DNA of 64,000 nucleotides, taken from assembly GCF_000688295.1 (NCBI RefSeq), contig NZ_JHZF01000011.1, positions 1,706,288 to 1,770,287 of the forward strand. Reading direction: 5' to 3'. This document shows positions 18,964 through 27,815 of the stretch, piece by piece; the stretch's first letter is position 1; every line of letters begins with the position of its first letter. The DNA comes from Pseudooceanicola nanhaiensis DSM 18065 (lineage in GTDB: Bacteria > Pseudomonadota > Alphaproteobacteria > Rhodobacterales > Rhodobacteraceae). Under the pieces are notes generated by a model. That model ran no database searches. It saw only the letters and a program-made list of their open reading frames with translations, and was not told the origin of the DNA. The position numbers were made by a program, and so were the translations under genes.

Positions 18964-19860
18964 TCAGAAGTCGAAATCGAGCCGCAGCGACCCCACGATC
19001 TGCCCTTCGTCCTGGCCCGCGAATTCCGGGCTGAGCCATGTCAGCCCGTAGAAGCCGCGGCCCCGGGAGCCGTCCCAGTGCAGCCCCGCCCGGATGCGCG
19101 TGCGGTCGAGCGGCCGGTTGGGCGCGGGCAGGAAGGCGCTCTGGTGCACCAGCGCGTGATCCGCGCCGATCACGAAGGAATATCCGGGCGCCGTGCCGTC
19201 GATGGCGCGGTAGCGCTGGCCGGTGACCGGGTCGCGGACCAGCAGCCCGCCCTGCCCCACCCGGCCGATCGTCAGGTCCGCCCCGGCCCGCAGGTAGGTC
19301 TCGACCCCGAGGCGCGCCTCGACGAAGGGGCGCAGCGTGGCGCCGTCCATCCCGATGCTGCGCCCTGCCTCGAAGGACAGGGTCGGATGCACGCCGTTGC
19401 CGATCCCGGCCGCGCGGGTGCGTTCCGACGGGCCCGCGATGTCCATCAGGTCATGGATCGCGTCCTGCACCCGGTAGAGCCCGGTCTGGTCCCCGGTGAT
19501 CGCGAGATCGGCGCCGAGCGACATCTCGGCCCCGCGCCGCTCGAAATGGCTGTGCAGGCCGAAGCTGAGCGCGTTGGCATAGGGCCGGTCGCCCGGCGCG
19601 GGCCGCACGAGGTTCTCGGGCGCGATGATCTTCGCCTCGAAGCGGAATTCCAGCAACCGGCCCGGCGTGGCGGGCAGGCTGCCGTCCCGATCCCGGCCCC
19701 AGACATAGCTCGAGGCGATGGAGGCCGTCTGCCACCGGTCGAGCCGGCCCCAGAAGACATCGTTGTTCACCAGCCGCCCGTGGCCGAGGAAATGATAGCC
19801 TTCGGCCCGTGCGGCCGGCGTGGCGGTCAGCAGGGCAAGGGCCAGGAGGAGAGGTTTCAC
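18964..19860 (-). CDS. LpxR-like outer-membrane protein (DUF2219)
   Basis: A 298-residue exported protein: signal peptide about 1-19 (MKPLLLALALLTATPAARA), then beta-barrel sequence. NNDVFWGRLDRWQTASI at the start and PGDRPYANALSFGL match the conserved blocks of LpxR-family lipid A 3'-O-deacylases, and the protein ends in an aromatic residue (LRLDFDF), as outer-membrane barrels do. In LpxR the N-terminal Asn-Asp pair is part of the active site, and ND is kept here. The start is GTG at 19860, overlapping the MATE gene stop as GTGA (19857-19860), so it is the last gene of a coupled minus-strand run. Deacylase activity is inferred, not shown. Confidence 0.75.
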   Translation of the reverse strand: MKPLLLALALLTATPAARAEGYHFLGHGRLVNNDVFWGRLDRWQTASIASSYVWGRDRDGSLPATPGRLLEFRFEAKIIAPENLVRPAPGDRPYANALSFGLHSHFERRGAEMSLGADLAITGDQTGLYRVQDAIHDLMDIAGPSERTRAAGIGNGVHPTLSFEAGRSIGMDGATLRPFVEARLGVETYLRAGADLTIGRVGQGGLLVRDPVTGQRYRAIDGTAPGYSFVIGADHALVHQSAFLPAPNRPLDRTRIRAGLHWDGSRGRGFYGLTWLSPEFAGQDEGQIVGSLRLDFDF

Positions 19861-21212
19861 GCCGCGGCCCGCCTGTCGGAGAGATCCGCCTGCGCCTCGA
19901 GCGCGGGGTATTTCCACATGAGCGTCACGCCGCGGGCGATGAACGAGATGTGCATCGCGATCCAGAGCCCGTGGTTGCCAAAGAGCGGCACCAGCGCCGC
20001 GGCCGAGGCGAAGTAGATCACCGCCGAGAGCAGCATCATGTTGCGCATGTCGCGGGTCCGGGTGGCGCCGATGAAGATGCCGTCGAGCATCCAGCAGGCG
20101 ATCCCGGTGAGCGGTGTCAGCACCATCCACGGCAGGTAGAGCCGGGCCGTCTCGCGCACCTCGGGCGCGGTGGTCATCGTGTCGATGATCGCGCCCCCGA
20201 ACAGCAGGAAGGCCAGCGACAGGAGCACCGACGTGGCCACGCCCCAACCTGACACCATGATCGCCGCGCGGCGCAGCACCGGGCGGGCGCGCGCGCCGAG
20301 CGCGTGGCCGACCAGCGCCTCGGCCGCGAAGGCGAACCCGTCGAGGGCGTGGGCGGTGATGTTGAGAAACTGCAGAAGCACCTGGTTCGAGGCCAGCGTC
20401 ACGTCGCCGAAGCGCGCGCCGAGGAACATGAAGGAGGTCATGATCGACAGCAGCAGGAGCGAGCGGATGAGGATGTCGCCGTTGACCATCGCCATGTGCT
20501 TCAGCCGCTCCGGGTCGAACACCCGCGCCCGGTCGCGCCAGCCGTGGCTACGGAAGGCGTCGCGGCAGAACCAGAGGCCGACGCCCGCGCCCAGCACCTC
20601 GGAGATCACGGTGGCCAGCGCCACGCCCTCCACGCCCCAGCCGAGGCCCAGCACGAACCACAGGTCGAGCAGGATGTTCACCCCGTTCATCGCGACCTGG
20701 ATCACGAGGACCGCCCGGGTGCGCTCCTGCGCGATGAGCCAGCCGGTGATGCCGAACACCGCGATGGCGAAGGGGGCCGAGAAGATGCGGATGCCGAGGT
20801 AGCTGCGGGCCATCGCCTCGACCTCGGGAGAGGCGGGCGAGAGCATCAGCGCGGCGGCGAAGATCGGCACCTGCAGCAGGATCAGCGCCAGCCCCCCGGC
20901 CCCGGCGACGATCAGCGCGCGGGAGAGGAGCGCCGCGACCTCGGGCGTGTTGCGCGAGCCGAGCGCCTGCGAGGTCAGCCCCGTCGTCCCCATCCGGAGG
21001 AAGCCGAAGATCCAGTAGATCGAGGTCAGGATGACGGCGCCGATCCCGACCGCGCCGATCGGTTCCGGCAGGCCCAGCTGGCCGACCACCCCGGTATCGA
21101 CCGCGCCGAGGATCGGCACGGTGGCGTTCGAGAGCACGATCGGCACGGCGATGTTGAGGATGCGGCGATGGCCGAGGACGGGCGGCGCCTCGGGCGGGGT
21201 CGTCTCGGTCAT
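19857..21212 (-). CDS. MATE-family efflux transporter (DinF-like)
   Basis: A 451-residue inner-membrane protein with about 12 hydrophobic helices in two halves, as in MATE cation/drug antiporters. Conserved segments are the N-terminal PIVLSNATVPILGAVDTGVVGQLG, the loop GFLRMGTTGLTSQALGSRN and in the second half ALDGFAFAAEALVGHALGAR. It is closest in style to the DinF branch. The ATG overlaps the stop of the upstream thioesterase as ATGA, and its own stop overlaps the GTG of the LpxR-like gene. Substrate unknown; pairing with an envelope-lipid gene may hint at envelope stress but is not proof. Confidence 0.9.
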   Translation of the reverse strand: MTETTPPEAPPVLGHRRILNIAVPIVLSNATVPILGAVDTGVVGQLGLPEPIGAVGIGAVILTSIYWIFGFLRMGTTGLTSQALGSRNTPEVAALLSRALIVAGAGGLALILLQVPIFAAALMLSPASPEVEAMARSYLGIRIFSAPFAIAVFGITGWLIAQERTRAVLVIQVAMNGVNILLDLWFVLGLGWGVEGVALATVISEVLGAGVGLWFCRDAFRSHGWRDRARVFDPERLKHMAMVNGDILIRSLLLLSIMTSFMFLGARFGDVTLASNQVLLQFLNITAHALDGFAFAAEALVGHALGARARPVLRRAAIMVSGWGVATSVLLSLAFLLFGGAIIDTMTTAPEVRETARLYLPWMVLTPLTGIACWMLDGIFIGATRTRDMRNMMLLSAVIYFASAAALVPLFGNHGLWIAMHISFIARGVTLMWKYPALEAQADLSDRRAAA

Positions 21213-21721
21213 CTGTCGCCTTCCTGCGGGGGCATCACGAAATGGCCCATGGCATGGGCGAAGGGGCGGCCGCGGTTGTCCTGCCAGGCTTCGACCAGCA
21301 CGCTGGCGTAGCGGCGGCCGGACCGCGTGACCTCGGCGCGGGCATAGGCGTCCCGCGGCAGGCCCGAGCGCAGGTAGTCCACGGTGAAGTCCACCGTCTT
21401 CGGCAGCCGTGGCAGCTGCCCCTCGGCCATCGCGACCGCGTCGATCTCGCCGCTTTCGAAGCGCGGCCAGAGCATCGACCAGCTCAGCCCGACGATCGCA
21501 GTGACCTCCAGGAAGGCCGAGGTCACGCCGCCATGCAGCGCCGGCAGCACCGGATTTCCGATCAGCATGTCCTGGTAGGGCAGCACGCCGGTCAGCTCAT
21601 CGCCGCGCCGCTCGAACCGGATGCCGAGGAACCGGATATAGGGCACCCCGGCCACCAGCGCGTCGAGCGCAGCGTCACGGCGCTGCTTGACCACCTGCAC
21701 GGGTTCGGGACGGCGCGCCAT
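21209..21721 (-). CDS. Hotdog-fold (PaaI/DUF4442-like) thioesterase
   Basis: A 170-residue single-domain hotdog protein. The central helix region reads PALHGGVTSAFLEVTAIVGL, where the HGG tripeptide is the hallmark of PaaI-type acyl-CoA thioesterases; the strands VDFTVDYLRSG and YASVLVEAWQ follow. Its start overlaps the stop of a second thioesterase by one base and its stop overlaps the MATE start. Two different thioesterases in tandem suggest acyl-CoA release, but the acyl group cannot be inferred. Confidence 0.82.
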   Translation of the reverse strand: MARRPEPVQVVKQRRDAALDALVAGVPYIRFLGIRFERRGDELTGVLPYQDMLIGNPVLPALHGGVTSAFLEVTAIVGLSWSMLWPRFESGEIDAVAMAEGQLPRLPKTVDFTVDYLRSGLPRDAYARAEVTRSGRRYASVLVEAWQDNRGRPFAHAMGHFVMPPQEGDR

Positions 21722-22143
21722 CAGCCGCTCACCGTGAAGGCGCCCGAGGCGGTGGCCACGGGCCGGTCCGGATCGCCGTCCGAGGCGACGGCCCGCACGA
21801 AGGCGACCGAGCGGGTCATGTGGTGGCAGGTCGCCTCGGCCGTGATCGTCTGGCCGGGCGTGGCGGGGCGCATGTATTCGATCCTCAGGTCCAGCGTCGC
21901 GGTGACGCGCGGCGCGTCGGGATGCGTCATCACCGCCGCCCCGCAGCAGGTGTCCATCAGCGTCGAGACCGCGCCGCCGTGCAGCACGCCCGTCTCGGGA
22001 TCGCCGACGAGCCGCGCGTCGTAGGGCAGCGCCATGCGCGCGCTGCCGCTGCCGATCTCTTCCAGCCGGATCGAGAGCGCGCGGGCATGCGGCAATGCCT
22101 CGATGAATTGTTGCGCGATCCTGCGCCGGGTGGCCTCGTCCAT
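21721..22143 (-). CDS. PaaI-family hotdog thioesterase
   Basis: A 140-residue hotdog thioesterase. ETGVLHGGAVSTLMDTCCGAAVM holds the HGG motif and the catalytic-helix aspartate typical of PaaI enzymes, followed by DLRIEYMRPA and AEATCHHMTRSVAFVRA. I chose ATG 22143 (MDEATRRRIA) with AAAGGCGG upstream. It leads the coupled run thioesterase-thioesterase-MATE-LpxR-like and is divergent from a MerR gene that starts 130 bases away. Confidence 0.85.
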   Translation of the reverse strand: MDEATRRRIAQQFIEALPHARALSIRLEEIGSGSARMALPYDARLVGDPETGVLHGGAVSTLMDTCCGAAVMTHPDAPRVTATLDLRIEYMRPATPGQTITAEATCHHMTRSVAFVRAVASDGDPDRPVATASGAFTVSG

Positions 22144-22273
22144 GTTCCGCCTTTCAAACGTCGCCGCATAACACCCTCTCCCCCGGGCGGATGCAAGGCG
22201 GGGTGGTTGCCGATCCCGCACGAAATGCCTACCTTCCCCTCACCCCTTCCCGCGGCAAATAGAGATACGCGGC

Positions 22274-22654
22274 ATGAGCGAAGACCGCCTGACCTTCAAG
22301 GAGATGTGCGCAAGGTTCGACGTGACCCCACGCACGCTCCGCTACTACGAATACATCGAGCTGCTTCAGCCCGAGCGCGACGGGCGTTCCCGCTATTATT
22401 CCCGGCGCGAGATCGCGCGGATGAAGCTGATCCTGCGCGGCCGGAAGTTCGGCTTCCCGCTCGAGGACATCCGCCAGTGGCTGCTGGTCTACGACCAGCA
22501 CGGCAGCGAGGCGCAGCTGCGGGAATGGGTCGGCGCGGCGGACCGGCAGCTCGACGAACTCTTCGAACAGCGGCGGCAGCTGGACGAGGCGATCGAGGAA
22601 CTGAAAGACCTCAGGAACGAAACCGCCAAAAACCTTCGGATCCCGTCCGTATAG
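22274..22654 (+). CDS. MerR-family regulator (first of a pair)
   Basis: A 126-residue MerR-type regulator: winged helix at about 7-75 (FKEMCARFDVTPRTLRYYEYIELLQP, RREIARMKLILRGRKFGF), then a coiled-coil dimer helix rich in Glu/Leu. There are no cysteines of the metal-sensing type in the C-terminal part, so it is not a metal sensor. Similar MerR proteins control branched-chain amino acid or fatty-acid degradation in Proteobacteria. It is about 50 % identical by eye over the winged helix to the MerR product encoded 256 bases downstream, which indicates a tandem duplication. Confidence 0.85.
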   Translation: MSEDRLTFKEMCARFDVTPRTLRYYEYIELLQPERDGRSRYYSRREIARMKLILRGRKFGFPLEDIRQWLLVYDQHGSEAQLREWVGAADRQLDELFEQRRQLDEAIEELKDLRNETAKNLRIPSV

Positions 22655-22666
22655 GTTGATTCCCCC

Positions 22667-22809
22667 ACGTAAACGCGCCTACGAGGATGCGTGGAAAATG
22701 GGGACAGGTTTCCAACAGACGGACGCAAGGAAATTGCCGGTTACGTGGGGTCCGCTTGACTGATCTTACGTCACCGAAAAAGTGACGTGGCGTTGCGCTT
22801 ACGTAAACG
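22667..22809. promoter_or_regulatory. ACGT-rich control region with repeats between the MerR genes
   Basis: ACGTAAACG occurs at 22667-22675 and again at 22801-22809. Between them ACGTCAC (22768-22774) and GTGACGT (22782-22788) form a perfect inverted repeat with a 7-base A-rich centre. Sites of this ACGT-palindrome kind are usual for MerR regulators of acyl-CoA catabolism, so I take this as the operator/promoter region of the second MerR gene and the genes after it. Confidence 0.5.
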
Positions 22810-22910
22810 TCAATTTCCATTGTATCGCTCCGTCGCCTGTCCCATTTCGCGACCGTCCGGCCCAAAAATTGACCGGTTGGTTAAGTGATATCGGAAGGAA
22901 CGAGTAAACG

Positions 22911-23312
22911 ATGACCGAAGAAACTCTGACGATCCGCGAGATGTGCGACGCCTACGACGTGACGCCGCGCACCCTCCGCTTCTATGAAGCAAAGGAACTG
23001 CTGTTCCCGATCCGTATCGGCCAGAAGCGCCTCTTCACCCGGCGCGACCAGGCCCGACTCAAGCTGATCCTGCGCGGCAAGCGTTTCGGTTTCAGCCTCG
23101 AGGAAATCCGGCAGCTGCTGGATCTCTACTACATCGGCGACCAGCAGAAGACCCAGCTCGAGCAGACCTACGGGGTTGCAGAGCAGCGGCTCGCCGACAT
23201 GAAGACGCAGCGCGAGGAACTCGACGCGGCCATCGCCGAACTCGAACAGCAGATGGAGTGGGGCGCGAAGATCATCGCCTCGCTGAACGAGAGCAAGACG
23301 GCGGCCGAATAA
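22911..23312 (+). CDS. MerR-family regulator (second of a pair)
   Basis: A 133-residue MerR protein with the winged helix TIREMCDAYDVTPRTLRFYEAKELLFP and RRDQARLKLILRGKRFGFSLEEI, then a long dimer helix (EQRLADMKTQREELDAAIAEL). GGAAGGA precedes the ATG. Its stop is 36 bases before the acyl-CoA dehydrogenase start, so it is probably transcribed with that gene and regulates the operon and itself, sensing an acyl-CoA or related intermediate. It lacks the C-terminal cysteines of metal or redox sensors. Confidence 0.87.
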   Translation: MTEETLTIREMCDAYDVTPRTLRFYEAKELLFPIRIGQKRLFTRRDQARLKLILRGKRFGFSLEEIRQLLDLYYIGDQQKTQLEQTYGVAEQRLADMKTQREELDAAIAELEQQMEWGAKIIASLNESKTAAE

Positions 23313-23348
23313 CCACCCGGCCTGCCTCCGAGTTTTAGGGAGAAAGAC

Positions 23349-25127
23349 ATGCCGAGCTATACCGCACCCGTGAAGGACATGCAGTTCATCCTGCACGACG
23401 TCCTGAAGCTGTCGCAGAGCGACGTTCCGGGCTTCGACGAGCTGGATGCCGATTTCACCGGCGCCATCCTCGAAGAGGCCGGCAAGATCGCGGGTGAGGT
23501 GCTCGCACCGCTGAACGCGGTCGGCGACCGGGAAGGCTGCCGGCTCGAGAACGGCGTCGTCTACACCCCCACGGGCTTCAAGGCGGCCTTCGACAAGATG
23601 CGCGAAGGCGGCTGGACCGGGCTCGACTGCGATCCCGAATACGGCGGCCAGGGGATGCCCCATGTCCTGGCCACGGCGACCGGAGAGTTCTTCACCGGCG
23701 CCAACATGGCCTTCACGATGTACCAGGGTCTGACCCACGGCGCCTATTCCGCGATCCACGCCCACGGGACGGATGCGCAGAAGGCGAAATGGCTGCCCAA
23801 GATGGTCACCTGCGAGTGGACCGGGACGATGAACCTGACCGAGCCGCAATGCGGCACGGACCTCGGGATGATGCGGACCAAGGCCGAACCGCAGGAGAAC
23901 GGCACCTACAGGATCACCGGCCAGAAGATCTTCATCTCGGCCGGTGAGCACGACATGTCCGAGAACATCATCCACCTCGTGCTGGCGAAGATTCCCGGCG
24001 GCCCCGAGGGGATCAAGGGCGTCTCGCTCTTCATCGTGCCCAAGTTCCTCGTCGACGACGAGGGCCAGATCGGCGCCCGCAACGGCGTCTCGGTGGGCAA
24101 CATCGAAGAGAAGATGGGCATCCACGGCAATGCCACCTGCGTGATGAACTACGACGGCGCCGAAGGCTACCTCCTCGGCGAGGAGCACAAGGGCATGCGC
24201 GCGATGTTCACCATGATGAACGAAGCGCGGCTCGGCGTCGGCATGCAGGGTCTGGCGGTGGCGGAAGCCGCCTACCAGAACGCGCTGGACTACGCGAAGG
24301 ACCGGCTGCAGGGCCGCGCGATCACCGGGGCCGAGAACAAGGACGGCCCCGCCGATCCGATCATCGTGCATCCGGACATCCGGCGTTCGCTGATGGACCA
24401 GAAGAGCTTTGCCGAGGGCGGCCGTGCCTTCGCGCTCTGGGGCGCCGAGATGATCGACCGCTCGCATCGCGCGGGCGACGCGGAGGCCGAGGGGATGATC
24501 TCGCTCCTGACGCCCGTGCTGAAGGGCTTCCTGACCGACGAGGGCTTCGACATGGCCGTCCTCGCCCAGCAGGTCTATGGCGGCCACGGCTACATCGAGG
24601 AGCACGGCATGTCGCAATTCGCGCGGGACGCGCGGATCGCGATGATCTACGAGGGTGCGAACGGCGTCCAGGCGCTCGACCTCGTGGGCCGGAAACTCGC
24701 GGCCAATGGCGGCAAGCCGGCGATGGCCTTCTTCGAGATGGTCAAGACCTTCTGCAAGGAGAACGCGGGCGACGCGGAGTTCGACACCGCTTTCCTCGAA
24801 CCGCTCAAGACCGCCTCCAAGCACCTGCAGGAAGCCGCGATGTACTTCATGCAGAACGGCATGAAGAACCCGAACCACGCGCTCGCGGGCTCCTATGACT
24901 TCATGCACCTCTTCGGTCATGTCTGCCTCGGGCTGATGTGGTCGAAGATGGCGCTCGCCGCCAAGGTGAAGCTCGCGGAGGGCGCGCCCGACGCCGCCTT
25001 CTACGAGACCAAGATCGCCACCGGCCGCTACTACATGGCCCGGCGCCTGCCCGCGACGTCGATGCACCTCGCCCGGATCTCCTCCGGTGCCGACACGGTG
25101 ATGGCGCTCGACGCGGCCAACTTCTGA
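23349..25127 (+). CDS. Acyl-CoA dehydrogenase with C-terminal extension (DmdC/FadE-like)
   Basis: A 592-residue FAD enzyme, longer than the ~390-residue classic family because of an extra C-terminal domain, as in DmdC and some FadE proteins. FAD and substrate elements include [30 protein letters not shown] and [24 protein letters not shown]; the catalytic glutamate is in [19 protein letters not shown]. It oxidises an acyl-CoA to the enoyl-CoA. The architecture fits both long-chain acyl-CoA and 3-methylmercaptopropionyl-CoA dehydrogenases (DMSP breakdown), and sequence alone does not decide. AGGGAG precedes the ATG. Confidence 0.88.
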   Translation: MPSYTAPVKDMQFILHDVLKLSQSDVPGFDELDADFTGAILEEAGKIAGEVLAPLNAVGDREGCRLENGVVYTPTGFKAAFDKMREGGWTGLDCDPEYGGQGMPHVLATATGEFFTGANMAFTMYQGLTHGAYSAIHAHGTDAQKAKWLPKMVTCEWTGTMNLTEPQCGTDLGMMRTKAEPQENGTYRITGQKIFISAGEHDMSENIIHLVLAKIPGGPEGIKGVSLFIVPKFLVDDEGQIGARNGVSVGNIEEKMGIHGNATCVMNYDGAEGYLLGEEHKGMRAMFTMMNEARLGVGMQGLAVAEAAYQNALDYAKDRLQGRAITGAENKDGPADPIIVHPDIRRSLMDQKSFAEGGRAFALWGAEMIDRSHRAGDAEAEGMISLLTPVLKGFLTDEGFDMAVLAQQVYGGHGYIEEHGMSQFARDARIAMIYEGANGVQALDLVGRKLAANGGKPAMAFFEMVKTFCKENAGDAEFDTAFLEPLKTASKHLQEAAMYFMQNGMKNPNHALAGSYDFMHLFGHVCLGLMWSKMALAAKVKLAEGAPDAAFYETKIATGRYYMARRLPATSMHLARISSGADTVMALDAANF

Positions 25128-25195
25128 GCCGGGGATCAACCCCGCGCCACGCACAAGCGACAGGGGGGCCTGACGGCCCCACTCACGGGAAGGAC

Positions 25196-25225
25196 GGACG
25201 CCTGCGCGGGGATGCGCGGGCGTCC
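25196..25225 (+). other. Stable hairpin just before the 49-codon gene
   Basis: GGACGCC (25196-25202) pairs with GGCGTCC (25219-25225) and is extended by a G-U and GCGC/GCGC, giving about 12 pairs around the loop GGGGAT. It ends 10 bases before the GAGAGGAG ribosome site. It could be an attenuator, an end-of-gene structure for the dehydrogenase, or an RNA-processing site. There is no T-run. Confidence 0.5.
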
Positions 25226-25245
25226 CGTCACCGAGAGGAGACGCC

Positions 25246-25395
25246 ATGACAGCCACCGAGCTCCGCGACCGCACCGCGACGCAGACCATGTGCCAGGGTG
25301 GCGCCCTGCACCGCCCCGGTGCCGCGGGTTCCGCACCTTTGGTCCCCGCGCCTGGGGCGACGTGCACGGCCGCGACCCAGGCCCCGGAGGAGTGA
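25246..25395 (+). CDS. Small unassigned protein, 49 residues
   Basis: A short frame with a very good ribosome site (GAGAGGAG, ATG six bases on) starting MTATELRDRTATQ and ending TQAPEE. Composition is Ala/Thr/Pro-rich with two cysteines; no membrane helix and no family recognised. Its TGA overlaps the ATG of the next small gene as TGATG, so the frame could be a real coupled gene or a leader peptide that controls the next one. Confidence 0.4.
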   Translation: MTATELRDRTATQTMCQGGALHRPGAAGSAPLVPAPGATCTAATQAPEE

Positions 25396-25607
25396 TGCCC
25401 AGACGCTTCCGCATGACCCGCCGCTTTCCCGTCGCGATGACCGAGGCCGGCTACCGCCGCCTCAGGGGTTTCGCCCGCGACAACGGGCTCGACGAGGGCG
25501 AGGCGCTGTCCTTCCTCTTCGAGAATTTCGAAAGCGTGACGGACACCGACAACCTGACCCACCGGATGCGGCTCTTCCGCTCCGAGCTGAAGGCGCGGAG
25601 GTCGTGA
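25395..25607 (+). CDS. Small conserved-looking hypothetical protein, 70 residues
   Basis: A 70-residue basic protein: an Arg-rich start (MPRRFRMTRRF), then VAMTEAGYRRLRGFARDNGLDEGEALSFLFENF and a final helix RMRLFRSELKARR. The mixture of helix and charged residues looks like a small folded protein rather than a chance frame, and codon use fits the neighbours. I do not recognise its family. It is placed between the acyl-CoA dehydrogenase and the GST of the same cluster, but the ~320-base gap after it suggests it need not belong to that pathway. Confidence 0.6.
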   Translation: MPRRFRMTRRFPVAMTEAGYRRLRGFARDNGLDEGEALSFLFENFESVTDTDNLTHRMRLFRSELKARRS

Positions 25608-25674
25608 GCGTGGCGACCGCAGCGCTCCAAAGCCCGGGCGTCGCGGCTACCCCGCCGATCCGACGCCTCCGGCG

Positions 25675-25697
25675 GGAGTATTTCCGGAAAGATGAAG
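25675..25697 (-). repeat. Dispersed 23-nt repeat, copy A
   Basis: On the minus strand it reads CTTCATCTTTCC then GGAAATACTCC. It differs from copy B (25846-25868) at one position and from copy D (48951-48973) at one. Preceded on the plus strand by GCCTCCGGCG. Confidence 0.8.
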
Positions 25698-25845
25698 CGG
25701 GGGACACGTCCACCCCGCGCCGCCGCGCCCTGTTGCAATCGGATCGGGGCAGCGCGGGGCTTCACCTTTCGCGCCCATCGGCACTCCTGCCTGTGGCGTG
25801 GGCACACCAAAACACGTGGAAGGTTAAGGCGACGTTATCATCCCC

Positions 25846-25868
25846 CTTCATCTTTCCAGAAATACTCC
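25846..25868 (+). repeat. Dispersed 23-nt repeat, copy B
   Basis: Reads CTTCATCTTTCC then AGAAATACTCC, in the opposite direction to copy A, 148 bases away. It is followed by ACGGGGG and a G/C hairpin, similar to what follows copy D. Confidence 0.8.
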
Positions 25869-25925
25869 ACGGGGGTCCGGGGGTGTGAAACCCCCGGTCC
25901 CTCACCCAACCACCGGGAGGACCCC

Positions 25926-26564
25926 ATGACGATCCAACTCCACTGCTTCGGCGAGAGCGGCAATGCCTACAAGGCCGCCCTGCCCCTCGCGCTCTCCGGC
26001 CTCGACTGGGAGCCCGTGAAGGTCGATTTCTTCAACGGCGGCACCAAGACGCCCGACTACCTCGGGATGAACGCCATGGGAGAGGCGCCGGTCCTGGTGG
26101 ACGGCGACGTGGTGCTGTCGCAATCCGGCGTCATCCAGATGTACATCACCGAGAAGACCGGCAGGTTCGGCGGCGCCACCCCGGAGGAGGCCCGCGAGGT
26201 GATGCGCTGGATGTTCTTCGACAACCACAAGATGTCGAGCCAATGCGGCACCCAGCGGTTCCTGATGAACTTCCTGCCCGAGGAGAAGCGCCCGCAGGAA
26301 GTCATCGGCTTCCTCGGTGGCCGCCTCCGCGCCGCTTTCAAGGTTCTGGAGAACGGGCTCGAGGGCCGCGACTGGCTCGTGGGCGACGCCCCCACCAACG
26401 CCGATTTCTCCAATTGCGGCTATCTCTTCTACCCCGAGCCCTTCGGCTTCGAGCGGAAGGACTGGCCCAACATCGACCGCTGGCTCTCGAACATCGAGGG
26501 CCTCGACGGATGGAAACACCCTTATGACCTGATGCCCGGTCGGCCTTCCGACCGCGGGCTCTGA
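25926..26564 (+). CDS. Glutathione S-transferase family protein
   Basis: A 212-residue GST: thioredoxin-like N-terminal domain (MTIQLHCFGESGNAYKAALPLALSGL, with the cis-proline region NAMGEAPVLVDGDVVLSQSGVI) and an all-helical C-terminal domain (DWLVGDAPTNADFSNCGYLFY). The ESGN at residues 10-13 is the expected place of the residue that activates glutathione. GGAGG lies five bases before the ATG. It directly precedes the thiolase by 17 bases within the acyl-CoA cluster, suggesting a glutathione-linked step or protection, but the substrate is unknown. Confidence 0.85.
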   Translation: MTIQLHCFGESGNAYKAALPLALSGLDWEPVKVDFFNGGTKTPDYLGMNAMGEAPVLVDGDVVLSQSGVIQMYITEKTGRFGGATPEEAREVMRWMFFDNHKMSSQCGTQRFLMNFLPEEKRPQEVIGFLGGRLRAAFKVLENGLEGRDWLVGDAPTNADFSNCGYLFYPEPFGFERKDWPNIDRWLSNIEGLDGWKHPYDLMPGRPSDRGL

Positions 26565-26581
26565 AACTGACAGGAGCTGAC

Positions 26582-27793
<1,212 letters not shown>

Positions 27794-27815
27794 GACGGGG
27801 ACAGGAGACAGAGAC

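Larger units (their letters stand above)
25608..25925. other. Gene-free stretch with an inverted pair of dispersed repeats
   Basis: No convincing gene. It holds two opposite copies of a 23-nt repeat (listed separately), and right after the second copy a G/C hairpin: CCGGGGG (25877-25883) and CCCCCGG (25891-25897). The GST ribosome site GGAGG is at 25916-25920. Confidence 0.6.

Noticed and set aside
25608-25925. N-terminal extension of the GST from ATG 25692
   Set aside because: The added 78 residues are translated repeat and intergenic sequence; GGAGG and the normal GST start are at 25916-25928.
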